Origin: SPCO01 sp964427285
GTDB taxonomy: Bacteria; Chloroflexota; Limnocylindria; Limnocylindrales; CSP1-4
Assembly (NCBI GenBank): GCA_964427285.1
Contig: CAYRTS010000102.1
Span: 1 to 9,517 of the forward strand
Reading direction: 5' to 3'
DNA length: 9,517 bases
How positions within the stretch are numbered: position 1 is the first letter of the stretch; each line of letters opens with the position of its first letter. The translations under genes were made by a program, and so were the position numbers. This document shows, one piece after another, positions 1 through 7,300 of the stretch. Under the pieces are notes generated by a model. That model saw nothing but the letters and a program-made list of their open reading frames with translations, searched no databases and was not told the origin of the DNA.

Positions 1-2
1 CG

Positions 3-656
3 GCAGCCGACTTCCTGCCATCCGGGTTCGGACAGTCCACCGGCCGGGCGGCCGTGCACTTCGCTGACTGGCAGTCGACGTCGGACGGCTCCGAACTGCT
101 CGACCCGATCTACGCCCAGTATCGCGAGGCGTTCGTGGTCGTCGAGGCGGAGCGCGACGGCACCCTCGTGAACTTCTGCCCGTTCATCTACGTCGACCAG
201 GACATCTCGCTGATGCGTGGCTGGCTCCAGGGCCTGCCCAAGAAGTCCGGCAGCGTGTGGGTGACGCGCAGCCTGCCGCTCGATCATCCGGCGGCGGCGC
301 CACTCGTCGTCGGGACGCGCCTGGGTGCGTCGCTCGCGGTGAAGGACCGGCGCCTGGCGGAGGCGTCCTTCACGCTCACGGGTCGCCCAGCACCGCGTCT
401 CGGACTCCTCAAGCAGCCGACATTCGGCCTGCTCGGCTTGCCCTCAATCCTTGGCGAAGCCGCAACGCCGGCTGACCCGCGCCTGGTCCGATTCACCGCC
501 GATCCGATCGTTCATGGTGCCTACCACGACGCCCAGGCCACGCTCGCGTTCTTTGCGAGTCCGCGCGATGAACTGGCGGACCTCGCGCCGAGACGAGTGA
601 CGGCGGCCTCGGCCGGTTACGTCGGCCTCACGATCAGTCGCGTGAGCCCGACGTAG
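3..656 (+). CDS. Acetoacetate decarboxylase family protein (5' end outside window)
   Basis: The frame is open from the first base and ends at TAG 654-656. The GTG at 54 is internal, because the codons before it already read as protein (AADFLPSGFG...), so the start lies upstream of the window. The family signature is clear: an acidic stretch (YREAFVVVEAERDG) followed by FIYVDQD, then the RGWLQGLPKKSGSVWVTR block. In acetoacetate decarboxylases this block carries the paired lysines, one of which forms the Schiff base with the beta-keto acid; here they are AAG AAG at 240-245. At least 217 residues are present against a usual length of about 240-270, so only a short N-terminal piece is missing. 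Family members include true acetoacetate decarboxylases (acetoacetate to acetone plus CO2) and relatives with other keto-acid chemistry. The substrate cannot be decided here. It is a cytosolic enzyme with no signal peptide visible in the part present. The upstream neighbour is unknown. Confidence 0.85.
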   Translation, partial: AADFLPSGFGQSTGRAAVHFADWQSTSDGSELLDPIYAQYREAFVVVEAERDGTLVNFCPFIYVDQDISLMRGWLQGLPKKSGSVWVTRSLPLDHPAAAPLVVGTRLGASLAVKDRRLAEASFTLTGRPAPRLGLLKQPTFGLLGLPSILGEAATPADPRLVRFTADPIVHGAYHDAQATLAFFASPRDELADLAPRRVTAASAGYVGLTISRVSPT

Positions 657-721
657 GTCGACGTCCCCGGGCTCCGACCCGCTCGCGACGGGTTGCAGCC
701 AAGCCGTCATGTCGATCGCCG

Positions 722-757
722 GAAAACGGAGCCGGCGGCCGATTGCTCGACCGCCGG
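722..757 (-). terminator. Terminator-like hairpin behind the 781-1425 gene
   Basis: Read on the minus strand, CCGGCGG (751-757) and CCGCCGG (732-738) form a 7-bp perfect stem around a 12-nt loop, followed by CTCCG and TTTT. It lies 24 nt past the stop codon at 781. The T tract is short and slightly displaced, so it is a moderate Rho-independent terminator at best. On the plus strand no T tract follows, so it would not serve the decarboxylase gene. The rest of 657-780 shows only a weak 5-bp hairpin (677-693). Confidence 0.45.
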
Positions 758-780
758 AGTCTGCGAGGCCTGGCCAGACG

Positions 781-1425
781 TCAGTCGGGCCGGCGAGCCA
801 CCCAGATGAGGCCGAGGCCGAGGAGGCCCAGCGTGCCTGCGAGTCCGCCGATGACCCCGACGAGGCCGAGGCCAATCGTCAGCGTTGAGGCCGTGACCGC
901 GCCGACGCCGAGCTGGCCGATCAGCGCATGTGCGGTGGGTGTCCAGATCTTCTCGCGGGCGGGGCCCTCGATCGGGTGCTGACGATCGAAGCCGGTCCAG
1001 TAGCGGCCGTCGTTGACGAACTCGTAGTCACCGGCCGGGAACTTCTCGCCCTTGTACTCCTTGTCCTCTGTGAGCGTGATGGTCACGGTCGAGTTGAGGG
1101 TGTGGTAGGCGATCGTACCCATCTGGTACATGTACTCGGAGGCCGTGTTGACGAGCGGGTCGTTGGGATTGAGGTCTCCCTGGGCGATCGCGTAGCCCCA
1201 GTCCTTCGTGACGAGATCGAGGATCTTCTGCGCCCCCTCGGGCTCGCCCCGATCCACGAGCTGACCTGCATCGCTGTAGCTCAGCTTAACGGCCTGCGCC
1301 TGGCTGAAGGCCTGTAGCGAGTTGACGCCATCCATCGTCTTGATAAGCGTAAAAGCACCGACACCGGCGCCAAATACGCCGGACGCGAGCATCGCGATGC
1401 CGAGAAGCCTGAGCCTGGAGTGCAT
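781..1425 (-). CDS. Unrecognised membrane-anchored protein, 214 aa
   Basis: I do not recognise this family. The start ATG at 1425 is chosen because AAAGGAGG sits 5 nt upstream; the longer open frame to 1617 has no such site and a low-complexity basic extension. Residues about 5-27 are a hydrophobic helix with small-residue spacing (LASGVFGAGVGAF), probably an uncleaved anchor. Residues about 28-160 are a soluble domain with many acidic and aromatic residues, including YWTGFDRQHP. Residues about 165-209 are a long Gly/Leu-rich hydrophobic stretch, long enough for two closely packed helices, ending in the basic tail ARRPD. The likely topology is a middle domain outside the membrane held by helices at both ends. 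Nothing catalytic is apparent. It is transcribed alone, convergent with the decarboxylase and divergent from the tRNA. The strong ribosome binding site suggests substantial expression. Confidence 0.75.
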   Translation of the reverse strand: MHSRLRLLGIAMLASGVFGAGVGAFTLIKTMDGVNSLQAFSQAQAVKLSYSDAGQLVDRGEPEGAQKILDLVTKDWGYAIAQGDLNPNDPLVNTASEYMYQMGTIAYHTLNSTVTITLTEDKEYKGEKFPAGDYEFVNDGRYWTGFDRQHPIEGPAREKIWTPTAHALIGQLGVGAVTASTLTIGLGLVGVIGGLAGTLGLLGLGLIWVARRPD

Positions 1426-1761
1426 GAGTGCCTCCTTTCGCGTTATGCGGTCGATCCTCCCAGTGTAGGCGCGTCGCTGGTGCGGTCGCGTGGATGCCGC
1501 TTGCCTGCGACTCTGCGGCCGGCCTCGATTGCACGGGAGTGCCACGCGGCTCCCGGCGGGCAGGCCAAGAGTCACGTCCGGGCAGGCCCGTCCGGGACGA
1601 GCGGCTCGGGCCTGCACCGATGCCGGGGAGTCCGGGCTGGGCCGAAGCCCCGGGCTGCGGTAGACTCGGTGATACTGGTCGTCGCTTGGGCATCGCCCTC
1701 ATCCTGGTGAGGGGCGCCCGCCCGGTTCCGATCGCCGGCTCGATGTCGAGCAAGAAACCGT
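1426..1761. other. Divergent intergenic region upstream of the membrane protein and tRNA-Lys
   Basis: I see no credible gene here. Frames running through it (for example plus 1428 onward) are low-complexity Arg/Pro/Gly translations that would also read through the tRNA. It should hold promoters for both directions. Weak -10-like hexamers are TACACT on the minus strand (about 1464-1469) and TAGACT (1661-1666) and GATACT (1671-1676) on the plus strand, none with a convincing -35 partner. A perfect 14-bp palindrome, GCTCGATGTCGAGC, lies at 1738-1751, ten bases before the tRNA. Its 2-nt loop is too tight for an RNA hairpin, so if functional it would act as DNA. Confidence 0.4.
1431..1438 (-). promoter_or_regulatory. 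Strong Shine-Dalgarno site fixing the start at 1425
   Basis: The minus strand reads AAAGGAGG followed by CACTC and ATG, a near-perfect match to the anti-Shine-Dalgarno at 5-nt spacing. It is the best ribosome binding site in the window and decides this start over the upstream open frame. Confidence 0.8.
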
Positions 1762-1836
<75 letters not shown>

Positions 1837-1845
1837 CCCCACGAC

Positions 1846-1865
1846 ACCCCCGGTCTTCCGAGGGT
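1846..1865 (+). promoter_or_regulatory. Hairpin between tRNA-Lys and the next gene, covering its Shine-Dalgarno site
   Basis: ACCCCCGG (1846-1853) pairs with CCGAGGGT (1858-1865) around the loop TCTT, giving seven pairs and one C/A mismatch. The GAGGG at 1860-1864, 7 nt before the ATG at 1872, is the only ribosome binding site for the following gene and lies wholly in the 3' arm. It could mark the end of the tRNA transcript or dampen translation. No proper T tract follows, so it is a weak terminator candidate. Confidence 0.4.
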
Positions 1866-1871
1866 CATCTT

Positions 1872-2291
1872 ATGAAGCTGTACTTCGCCGGGCCGCTCTT
1901 TACTGCCGCGGAGCGTGCCTGGAACGCCGAGCTGGCGACCGCGTTGCGAGCCAACGGACACGAGGTCTTGCTGCCGCAGGAAAATGGGCCCGGCAAGGAT
2001 GCCCCGGGGATCTTCGCGACGGACGTCGCGGGCCTCGACTGGGCCGATGCCGTGGTGGCGGTCATGGACGGCCCGGACCCGGACTCGGGCACGGCCTGGG
2101 AGGTCGGCTATGCGTACCGGAAGATGGCGATTGTGCTCCTGCGGACCGATTTCCGGGTCAGGGCCGGCACCGCTGGGCCGTACAACCCGATGCTCACCCA
2201 GGCGGCGACGATCCGCCTCGACCTGCCGTTCGCGGCGATGGACGCGGTGGCCGCATCCGTCCTCGGTGCTCTCGCGAAACTCCGTTCCTGA
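1872..2291 (+). CDS. Nucleoside 2-deoxyribosyltransferase family protein
   Basis: This is a 139-residue protein. The family cleaves the N-glycosidic bond of deoxyribonucleosides and can transfer the deoxyribose to another base, acting in nucleotide salvage; some members hydrolyse nucleoside monophosphates instead. Visible marks are the N-terminal strand MKLYFAGPLF (residues 1-10), the DGPDPDSGT loop (66-74) with the substrate-contacting Asp66, and the Glu of AWEVGYA (Glu77), which matches the conserved nucleophile. The length is normal for the family. The start ATG 1872 is favoured by GAGGG 7 nt upstream and by its beginning exactly at the conserved first strand; the frame upstream runs through the tRNA and is not coding. 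It is cytosolic. It converges with the next gene, with only 10 nt between stops. The exact substrate is not determined by sequence. Confidence 0.9.
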   Translation: MKLYFAGPLFTAAERAWNAELATALRANGHEVLLPQENGPGKDAPGIFATDVAGLDWADAVVAVMDGPDPDSGTAWEVGYAYRKMAIVLLRTDFRVRAGTAGPYNPMLTQAATIRLDLPFAAMDAVAASVLGALAKLRS

Positions 2292-2301
2292 ACGCGCCCC
2301 T

Positions 2302-4671
2302 TCAGAGTGCCGCAACCGCCGCCTCGAGGCGGGTGGTCGCGCTCGCGTGGTCGGTGCCGGCTTCGAACCAGATGGGCTCGCCAATCACGAGCTCGACGTC
2401 GCCGCGCAGGGATGACGGCCAGCGTCGGCGGTCGATCCACGACATCTGGTGGATGACGATCTTGACGGGGACGACCGGCGTGCCGCCCTCGACCGCGATG
2501 AGCCCCGCGCCGGCCTTGAACGGCTGGAGCGGGCCGCCAAGGGTGAGCTTGCCCTCGGGATAGAGCAGGATGTTGAAGCCGCGGTCGAGCCGGGCGCCGA
2601 GCAGCTCCAGGCTCTTGCGGACGCCCCCCTCGCGCGCCAGGGGGAACGCGTTGGCGATGATCGACGCGAGGATCCCCTTGACCGGGTTGTCGTAGATCGT
2701 GTCCGCCGCGGCGGCGACCGACAGCTTCCAGCGCACACCCAGCGGCAATCGGGTCAGGATGATCGCGTTGTCCAGGTGCAGGCAGTGGTTCGGCGTGAAG
2801 AGCACCGGCCCGCGGATCCCGTCAAGGCGTTCGAGCCCGCTGACTCGAATCCGGTAGAACAGGTGGATGAACGGGTAGAGGAGCAGGACCTGGGTCGTCA
2901 GCCCGACGGCCCGGATCGCGGGACTGAGCGGCCAGGACCACGAGCCTGGCTTGCGTTTCGCCTCACGAGCCGCCTCCACCAGCGCTTTGAGGTCGCCGAC
3001 GGTCGCCTCGGGGTCCAGGGCGTCGTCATCCACGAAAACACCCAGTTCCTCCTCGACCACGCCGAGCAATTCCACCCGCCGGAGCGAATCGAGGTTGAGA
3101 TCGGCCGATAGCCGGGCCCCGGACTCGATCGTCGCGGGATCCAGCCCGGCAATGCTCGCCACGAGGGCCGTCACGGGATCGACATCGACCGCGGCCGCGG
3201 CGGCCAGCATCGGGGTCGGTCCGGCGACGATCGGACGGTCGGGCGACTCGATCGCGGCCAGCCTGGCAAGGACCTCCGGCTTGCGCACCTTGAGCGTGTG
3301 CGTTCGAGGCAGATCGGGATCCGGCCAGACCGTCTGGCCCCTGATCTGTTGATGAGGCGCCAGCGCCCTGTTCGCGGTCCGGACGATTTCGTCCGCGCCG
3401 CCCGGATCCGCCAGCAACAGCACCGCGTGGACCCGGAGGCCGCTGCCGAGCGGCCAGCCGACGACGGTCGCGTCCTCGACCCGTGGATCGAGGCGCAGGA
3501 CGGCCTCGACGTCCTCCGGATACACCTTCTGCCCATCGGGCAGCGCGAGCATGTCCTTCTTGCGGCCTCGAAAGGTCAGCATNNNNNNNNNNNNNNNNNN
3601 NNNNNNNNNNNNNNNNNNNNNNNNNNNNNNNNNNNNNNNNNNNNNNNNNNNNNNNNNNNNNNNNNNNNNNNNNNNNNNNNNNGTGGCGCCATAACCCTGG
3701 AGGACTTCGACGCCCATGTCCGTCCAGCGCTCCGCGACGTCGACATCGAGCGCCGAGGCACCGACCCCGATCGTATGCAGGCGACCGCCGAACTGCCCCA
3801 GGACGGACCGGAACAGCAGCCGGCGGAAGGCTCGTGGCACGCGTCGAGCCAGGCGATGGAGTTGCTCGAAACGCTCGCGCCGACCGGCCTGGTCCACCTT
3901 GCGCTCGATGGCGTTGGTCAGGAGTTGGAGACCCTGCGGGACGATCAGCAGGATGGTGACGCGGAAGTCGCGAAAGGTCCGGACGAGCACCGCGGGCTGG
4001 CGGCTGACCGGGTAGACGATGCTCGCCCCGACGAGCAGCGGCCCGATGAATCCGAGGACCTGCTCGTACAGGTGCGAGAGCGGCAGGACGGACAGCAGGC
4101 GATCCGTCGTCCCGATCGAGAGGACCCGGCTCATGGCCGTCGCGCACGAGGCGAGGTTGCCGTGGCTCAGCATCGCGCCCTTCGGATCGCCGGTCGTCCC
4201 GCTGGTGAATACGATCTCGGCGAGGGAAGCGCCGTCGATCGGCGCGGCGGGCAGGGGCTGGGCCCGTCGGGCGAGGTCGGGCAGGGCCTCGATCCAGACA
4301 ATCGGCAGGCCCAGGGCGCGGGCCGACGCTTCGGTCTGGCGCGAGGCAAGGACGAGCTTTGGACCCGTCTGCTGGACGATCTTGCGCCCGAAATCGACCG
4401 TGTGCCGGACGTCGAGCGGGACGGCGACGCCGCCGGCGTGGGCGACGGCCAGGAAGGCCAGGCCCCATTCAGGTCGATTGACGGCCCAGATGATCGCCCG
4501 GTCGCCGGGACCGAGGCCGGCATCGGCGAGGACGCGAGCGGCACGCGGGACGGCCGTGGCCAGGTCGCCGTAGGTCATCGTCCGCGTCCGGAACGATGGC
4601 CGAATGATCAGCGCCGGGCGTTCCGCGAAGCGTTCACCACCGAGGCGCACGAGGTCAATCAAGGTCTCCAT
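2302..4671 (-). CDS. Acyl-activating enzyme / acyl carrier / PlsC acyltransferase fusion (interrupted by an assembly gap)
   Basis: Three domains lie in order. Residues 1 to about 480 are an adenylate-forming (ANL) enzyme: the AMP-binding loop TSGTTGDPKG at 156-165, GYGAT at 326-330, RGRKKDM at 368-374, VYPEDVE, and a C-terminal TLKVRKPEV carrying the likely catalytic lysine region. About 500-570 is an acyl carrier domain with LDSL, where Ser529 would carry phosphopantetheine. About 590-789 is a PlsC-type acyltransferase with NHCLHLD (His629) and YPEGKLT (Glu706). Residue numbers follow the assembled sequence and undercount because of the N run. The likely job is to activate a fatty acid, load it on the built-in carrier and acylate a lysophospholipid or other acceptor, as E. 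coli Aas does with a different domain order. ATG 4671 (GGAGG, 4-nt spacing) matches the family N-terminus. The alternative is GTG 4701, which overlaps the upstream stop as GTGA. It is the last gene of the minus-strand unit. Confidence 0.85.
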   Translation of the reverse strand: METLIDLVRLGGERFAERPALIIRPSFRTRTMTYGDLATAVPRAARVLADAGLGPGDRAIIWAVNRPEWGLAFLAVAHAGGVAVPLDVRHTVDFGRKIVQQTGPKLVLASRQTEASARALGLPIVWIEALPDLARRAQPLPAAPIDGASLAEIVFTSGTTGDPKGAMLSHGNLASCATAMSRVLSIGTTDRLLSVLPLSHLYEQVLGFIGPLLVGASIVYPVSRQPAVLVRTFRDFRVTILLIVPQGLQLLTNAIERKVDQAGRRERFEQLHRLARRVPRAFRRLLFRSVLGQFGGRLHTIGVGASALDVDVAERWTDMGVEVLQGYGAXXXXXXXXXXXXXXXXXXXXXXXXXXXXXXXXXXMLTFRGRKKDMLALPDGQKVYPEDVEAVLRLDPRVEDATVVGWPLGSGLRVHAVLLLADPGGADEIVRTANRALAPHQQIRGQTVWPDPDLPRTHTLKVRKPEVLARLAAIESPDRPIVAGPTPMLAAAAAVDVDPVTALVASIAGLDPATIESGARLSADLNLDSLRRVELLGVVEEELGVFVDDDALDPEATVGDLKALVEAAREAKRKPGSWSWPLSPAIRAVGLTTQVLLLYPFIHLFYRIRVSGLERLDGIRGPVLFTPNHCLHLDNAIILTRLPLGVRWKLSVAAAADTIYDNPVKGILASIIANAFPLAREGGVRKSLELLGARLDRGFNILLYPEGKLTLGGPLQPFKAGAGLIAVEGGTPVVPVKIVIHQMSWIDRRRWPSSLRGDVELVIGEPIWFEAGTDHASATTRLEAAVAAL
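3583..3682. other. Assembly gap of exactly 100 N
   Basis: The round length marks a placeholder. It falls in the adenylation domain between GYGAT and LTFRGRKKD, where relatives have roughly 75-85 residues, yet the gap allows only about 33. The continuous reading frame across it is therefore accidental, and the real missing DNA is probably nearer 250 nt. The missing piece should hold the rest of the A5 motif and the TGD motif. Confidence 0.9.
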
Positions 4672-4697
4672 GGATCCTCCGTCGATCTGGCGACCGT

Positions 4698-5396
4698 TCA
4701 CTGAGACGATCCCTGTCGGGCAAGCTTCTCGAGGGTCTGATTCGCGCCGTCGCGCAGCGGCGGGTAATGGCTGAACACAATCGTCTCGACGTCCAGCGCA
4801 GCCAGGCGTTGCACGCTGGAGCGAGCGGCAGCGGGGTCGTCGCTATATAGACGGCTCGCGAACGACACCCGCCCGAAGCGACGCTGCAGGGTGTCGCCGA
4901 CGAACAGTAGCCCGTGCTCCCGGGCATAGAGGCAGACGCTTCCCGGCGTGTGCCCGGGCGTGTGGATCACCTGAAGCCCACCCAGGATGGGCAGCACGTC
5001 GCCGTCCCCGATCGGCGTGAACGCCGGCAACGATGGCGTCATCGCTGCGAAGAACCGGCCACGGGACGGGTTGCGCAGTGCGTCGCCGAGGCCGATCTGC
5101 AGGTTCGTCGCATCGGCCGGATGGATCAGGACCTCCACGCCAAGGTCCGCGAGCGCTCGGGCGCCGCCCGCGTGGTCGGGGTGTCCGTGGGTGCAGACGA
5201 CGCGCCGCACCTGATCGACTGATCGCCGGTGCACGCCGAGGGTGCGTTCGATGCGCGGGAGCGAGCCGGCGTAGCCACTGTCCACGAGCGAGACGTCATC
5301 CCCCTCGATGATCGCGTGTGCCTTGACCCTGAGGAGCTGGATCGCGTGGATGCCTGGCGCGACCTGCGCTGCGTCCACGGTCCAGGGTGATCGCAT
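4698..5396 (-). CDS. Metallo-beta-lactamase-fold hydrolase
   Basis: This 232-residue protein has every metal ligand of a binuclear glyoxalase-II-like fold. THGHPDHAGG gives His70, His72, Asp74 and His75. TPGHTPGS gives His149, VGDTL gives Asp168 and FSHYPP gives His210. The fold typically hydrolyses thioesters, lactones or phosphoesters using two zinc or iron ions. There is no signal peptide, so it is probably cytosolic. The start ATG 5396 has GAGG 4 nt upstream and leads straight into the first strands. It begins 16 nt after the sortase-like gene ends, and its TGA (4698-4700) overlaps the alternative GTG start of the acyl-activating fusion, so the three are likely co-transcribed. A thioesterase or acyl-thioester hydrolase role beside an acyl-carrier enzyme is attractive but only inferred from position. 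Confidence 0.9.
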   Translation of the reverse strand: MRSPWTVDAAQVAPGIHAIQLLRVKAHAIIEGDDVSLVDSGYAGSLPRIERTLGVHRRSVDQVRRVVCTHGHPDHAGGARALADLGVEVLIHPADATNLQIGLGDALRNPSRGRFFAAMTPSLPAFTPIGDGDVLPILGGLQVIHTPGHTPGSVCLYAREHGLLFVGDTLQRRFGRVSFASRLYSDDPAAARSSVQRLAALDVETIVFSHYPPLRDGANQTLEKLARQGSSQ

Positions 5397-5412
5397 GTTC
5401 CCTCACGAGCCT

Positions 5413-6321
5413 CTATCCGCAAGCCACCGGATGTGGAACCGGGCGTGACTCCTCGGACGTGGCGGCGGCGTACCCGACTCGCTTCGCCACCACGATCAGC
5501 TTCCCGACAGTACCCCGTGGGCCTTCGGAGGTTTGAATCCAGAGCTGCTCGGCGCCAATCCCAAATACACCGTCCAACGTGGATACGTGGCGCCGAACCC
5601 TGGTGATTTCGTACGTCGAGACCAGGTTGTTGCTCGTCCAGACCTTGACCGTCAGGCCAAGCAGGCTCGCCCCGTTGTTGACTTTCGAGCGCTCCAGGAG
5701 CGGCAGGAACATGCCCGTGCGCGCATGCGCGTAGATCAGGGACACGCCCGCCTCACGCGGCTGCGACAGCTCCTGGATGTACATCGCGACGTCGCAGGGC
5801 GGGTAGCCCTTGCCAGGCTTGATCACTGGGAGATCGATCCTCAAGCTCGGGATCGCGATCCGGGTCGCAACCGCGAAGTGCAGGGCCGAGCAGCGTGCGA
5901 GCGATCCCGTCCCAACCTTGATGGCGACGGGTGTGGTGCGAGCGTGTGCCCAGACCGAGTTCATGATCGTGACTGAGACCGCCGACGTCTTGGTCACCGA
6001 ACCTGCGGCATCCGTTACCGCGCCGGGTAGGCGCGTAATGACGGTCGGGCTCGCGCACGACCCGCGGTAGACGACGATCGGATAGGTCGTCGATGCTTCG
6101 AGGCCAACAAACTTCACGGCGATCGCCCCGTTTCCTGCCCAGTACGCCGTCAGGGTGGCGCTCCCGTTCGCGCCGCCGGCGCCGAGGCTAGCCTTCCACG
6201 TGCGGCGAACCGAAGCCGCCGATGCCTCCGTCGCGAACAGCATCGCGACCAGGAAGGTGAGCGTGACCAGGATCACGAGCCGACGCGACCCGGCCCGGGT
6301 GCGGCGGAAGGACGTCTGCAT
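5413..6321 (-). CDS. Exported protein with a sortase-like C-terminal domain lacking the catalytic cysteine
   Basis: This is a 302-residue protein. Residues 1-36 are a signal peptide: basic RRTRAGSRR, a hydrophobic core, and a probable cut after ASA. About 38-150 is a beta-rich domain with Cys88 and Cys144, which could form a disulfide. About 153-282 resembles class E/F sortases: RIAIPSLRIDLPVI at the entry strand, IYAHARTGMFLPL with His199 at the catalytic His position, and WIQTSEGPRGTVGKLIVVA where sortases read T-C then R. Here the Cys is Ser265 (TCC) and the Arg position is Lys274, so normal thiol transpeptidation is unlikely. It may be a binding or scaffold domain, or use altered chemistry. 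The start ATG 6321 is forced by an in-frame TAG shortly upstream. It leads the minus-strand unit, with the metallo-beta-lactamase-fold gene 16 nt downstream. Confidence 0.75.
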   Translation of the reverse strand: MQTSFRRTRAGSRRLVILVTLTFLVAMLFATEASAASVRRTWKASLGAGGANGSATLTAYWAGNGAIAVKFVGLEASTTYPIVVYRGSCASPTVITRLPGAVTDAAGSVTKTSAVSVTIMNSVWAHARTTPVAIKVGTGSLARCSALHFAVATRIAIPSLRIDLPVIKPGKGYPPCDVAMYIQELSQPREAGVSLIYAHARTGMFLPLLERSKVNNGASLLGLTVKVWTSNNLVSTYEITRVRRHVSTLDGVFGIGAEQLWIQTSEGPRGTVGKLIVVAKRVGYAAATSEESRPVPHPVACG

Positions 6322-6500
6322 CCGCGCACCCTACATGACCGAGCCAACGCTGGTCGGATGCGCCATCGGTGGCATCGCCTGAAATGGAACGGCGTACCCA
6401 ATCTGAGGCGGTCCTCGCCACGGATCTGGGCTCCCGCCCGATGTCCCGTCCGATGACTTAGATCGACCGTCGCCCCATGGCCGGCGTCTGACCGGCCTCC

Positions 6501-6812
6501 ATGGACGGGACGACGATGGAAGCGCAGCTCAATGACGACGAGATCATCGAATCTGCCTACGCAGCGCACGCCGCCGCGCTACTCCGACGGTTGACCGCGA
6601 CGACACGCGATCCGTCGGCTGCCGAGGACCTGACCCACGAGGCGTTTATCCGCCTGGTCATCGAGGTGCGCGCCGGCCGGGCCCCCCACGACACAGCCGC
6701 ATGGCTCCACCGAGTCGGCCACAATCTTGCAATGAGCCGAGGCCGACGGCTCGCCGTTGCCAACCGGCGGAGTCTCGAATTCGCGCCGCCTGACAGCGCG
6801 CCATCTCCCGAA
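6501..6812 (+). pseudogene. ECF sigma factor, N-terminal fragment (region 2 only)
   Basis: Residues about 18-90 read as sigma-70 region 2 of an extracytoplasmic-function factor. DPSAAEDLTHEAFIRLV matches the core-binding helices, and AAWLHRVGHNLAMSRGRR matches the -10-recognition helix. A PSPE linker (6801-6812) follows, as is usual before region 4. Region 4, the -35-binding helix-turn-helix, is missing. The open frame runs on to 7058 but from about 6813 is an out-of-frame translation of the LuxR tail. ATG 6501 and ATG 6516 are both possible starts, with no strong ribosome binding site. Without region 4 it should not recognise promoters normally. It is probably the front half of a gene cut by deletion or rearrangement, although a chimeric assembly join is possible. 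Confidence 0.7.
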
Positions 6813-6817
6813 GCACC

Positions 6818-7300
6818 CGCCAGGCTGAAGCGCTGCTGGGTTCGCACGGATCACGGGCCGACGCCGCCGCGTCCTTGCGCATGGCCCACGGTGTTGCGGT
6901 TGCGCTGGGGGCGGATCCGCTGTGTTCGGAGATCGAGCTGCTGGCGCGCTACGCTCGCATCGAGCTGGCCGACCGTGTCGGCCTGGAGACGTCCCCTCCG
7001 CGGGCCGCCGATCTCGTTTCCAACGATCCTGGCCTCACTGAGCGCGAGTCGGAGGTGATCCGGCTGGTTGCCGCAGGTTGGTCGAATCAGCAGATTGGGG
7101 ACGCCCTGTTCATCACGCGCAAGACCGCCAGCGTCCATGTCTCGAACATCCTCGGCAAGTTGGGCGTCCGCAATCGGGTCGAAGCAGCGGCGATCGCCCA
7201 CCGCCTCGGGATGGCCGAGGATCATTCGACAGCCTCGAGTCTCTCGGGTGGCTCCGCCGCGGGCGCGCCAGAACCCGTCGCGAGGCGCGCGCCGGCATGA
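6818..7300 (+). pseudogene. LuxR-family regulator, C-terminal fragment with HTH
   Basis: In the +2 frame relative to the sigma fragment, homology starts at RQAEALLGSHG (about 6818) and runs through AHGVAVALGADPL and EIELLARYARI, the last helical repeat typical of large MalT/LAL-type regulators. A complete GerE/LuxR helix-turn-helix follows (LTERESEVIRLVAAG, then TASVHVSNILGKLG) at about 7034-7213. TGA is at 7298-7300. Full-length relatives have some 800-1000 residues with an ATPase domain, and all of that is absent. The frame is blocked by TGA at 6791-6793. TTG 6875 or ATG 6881 could start a free DNA-binding tail of about 140 residues, but neither has a convincing ribosome binding site. Most likely it is a remnant, although a small LuxR-only protein cannot be excluded. 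Confidence 0.7.

Noticed and set aside
1738..1751. Perfect palindrome GCTCGATGTCGAGC before tRNA-Lys as a terminator or attachment site
   Set aside because: The 2-nt loop is too small for an RNA hairpin, no T tract follows, there is no second copy of the tRNA end in the window, and no integrase is present.
3298..4704. Long plus-strand open frame (468 codons) opposite the acyl-activating gene
   Set aside because: It is an antisense shadow in GC-rich DNA, reads through the N run, shows no family motif, and the opposite strand has unmistakable ANL motifs.
6501..7300. Programmed frameshift joining the sigma and LuxR parts into one protein
   Set aside because: No slippery sequence or stimulatory hairpin is visible at 6800-6820, and both parts are truncated members of unrelated families.
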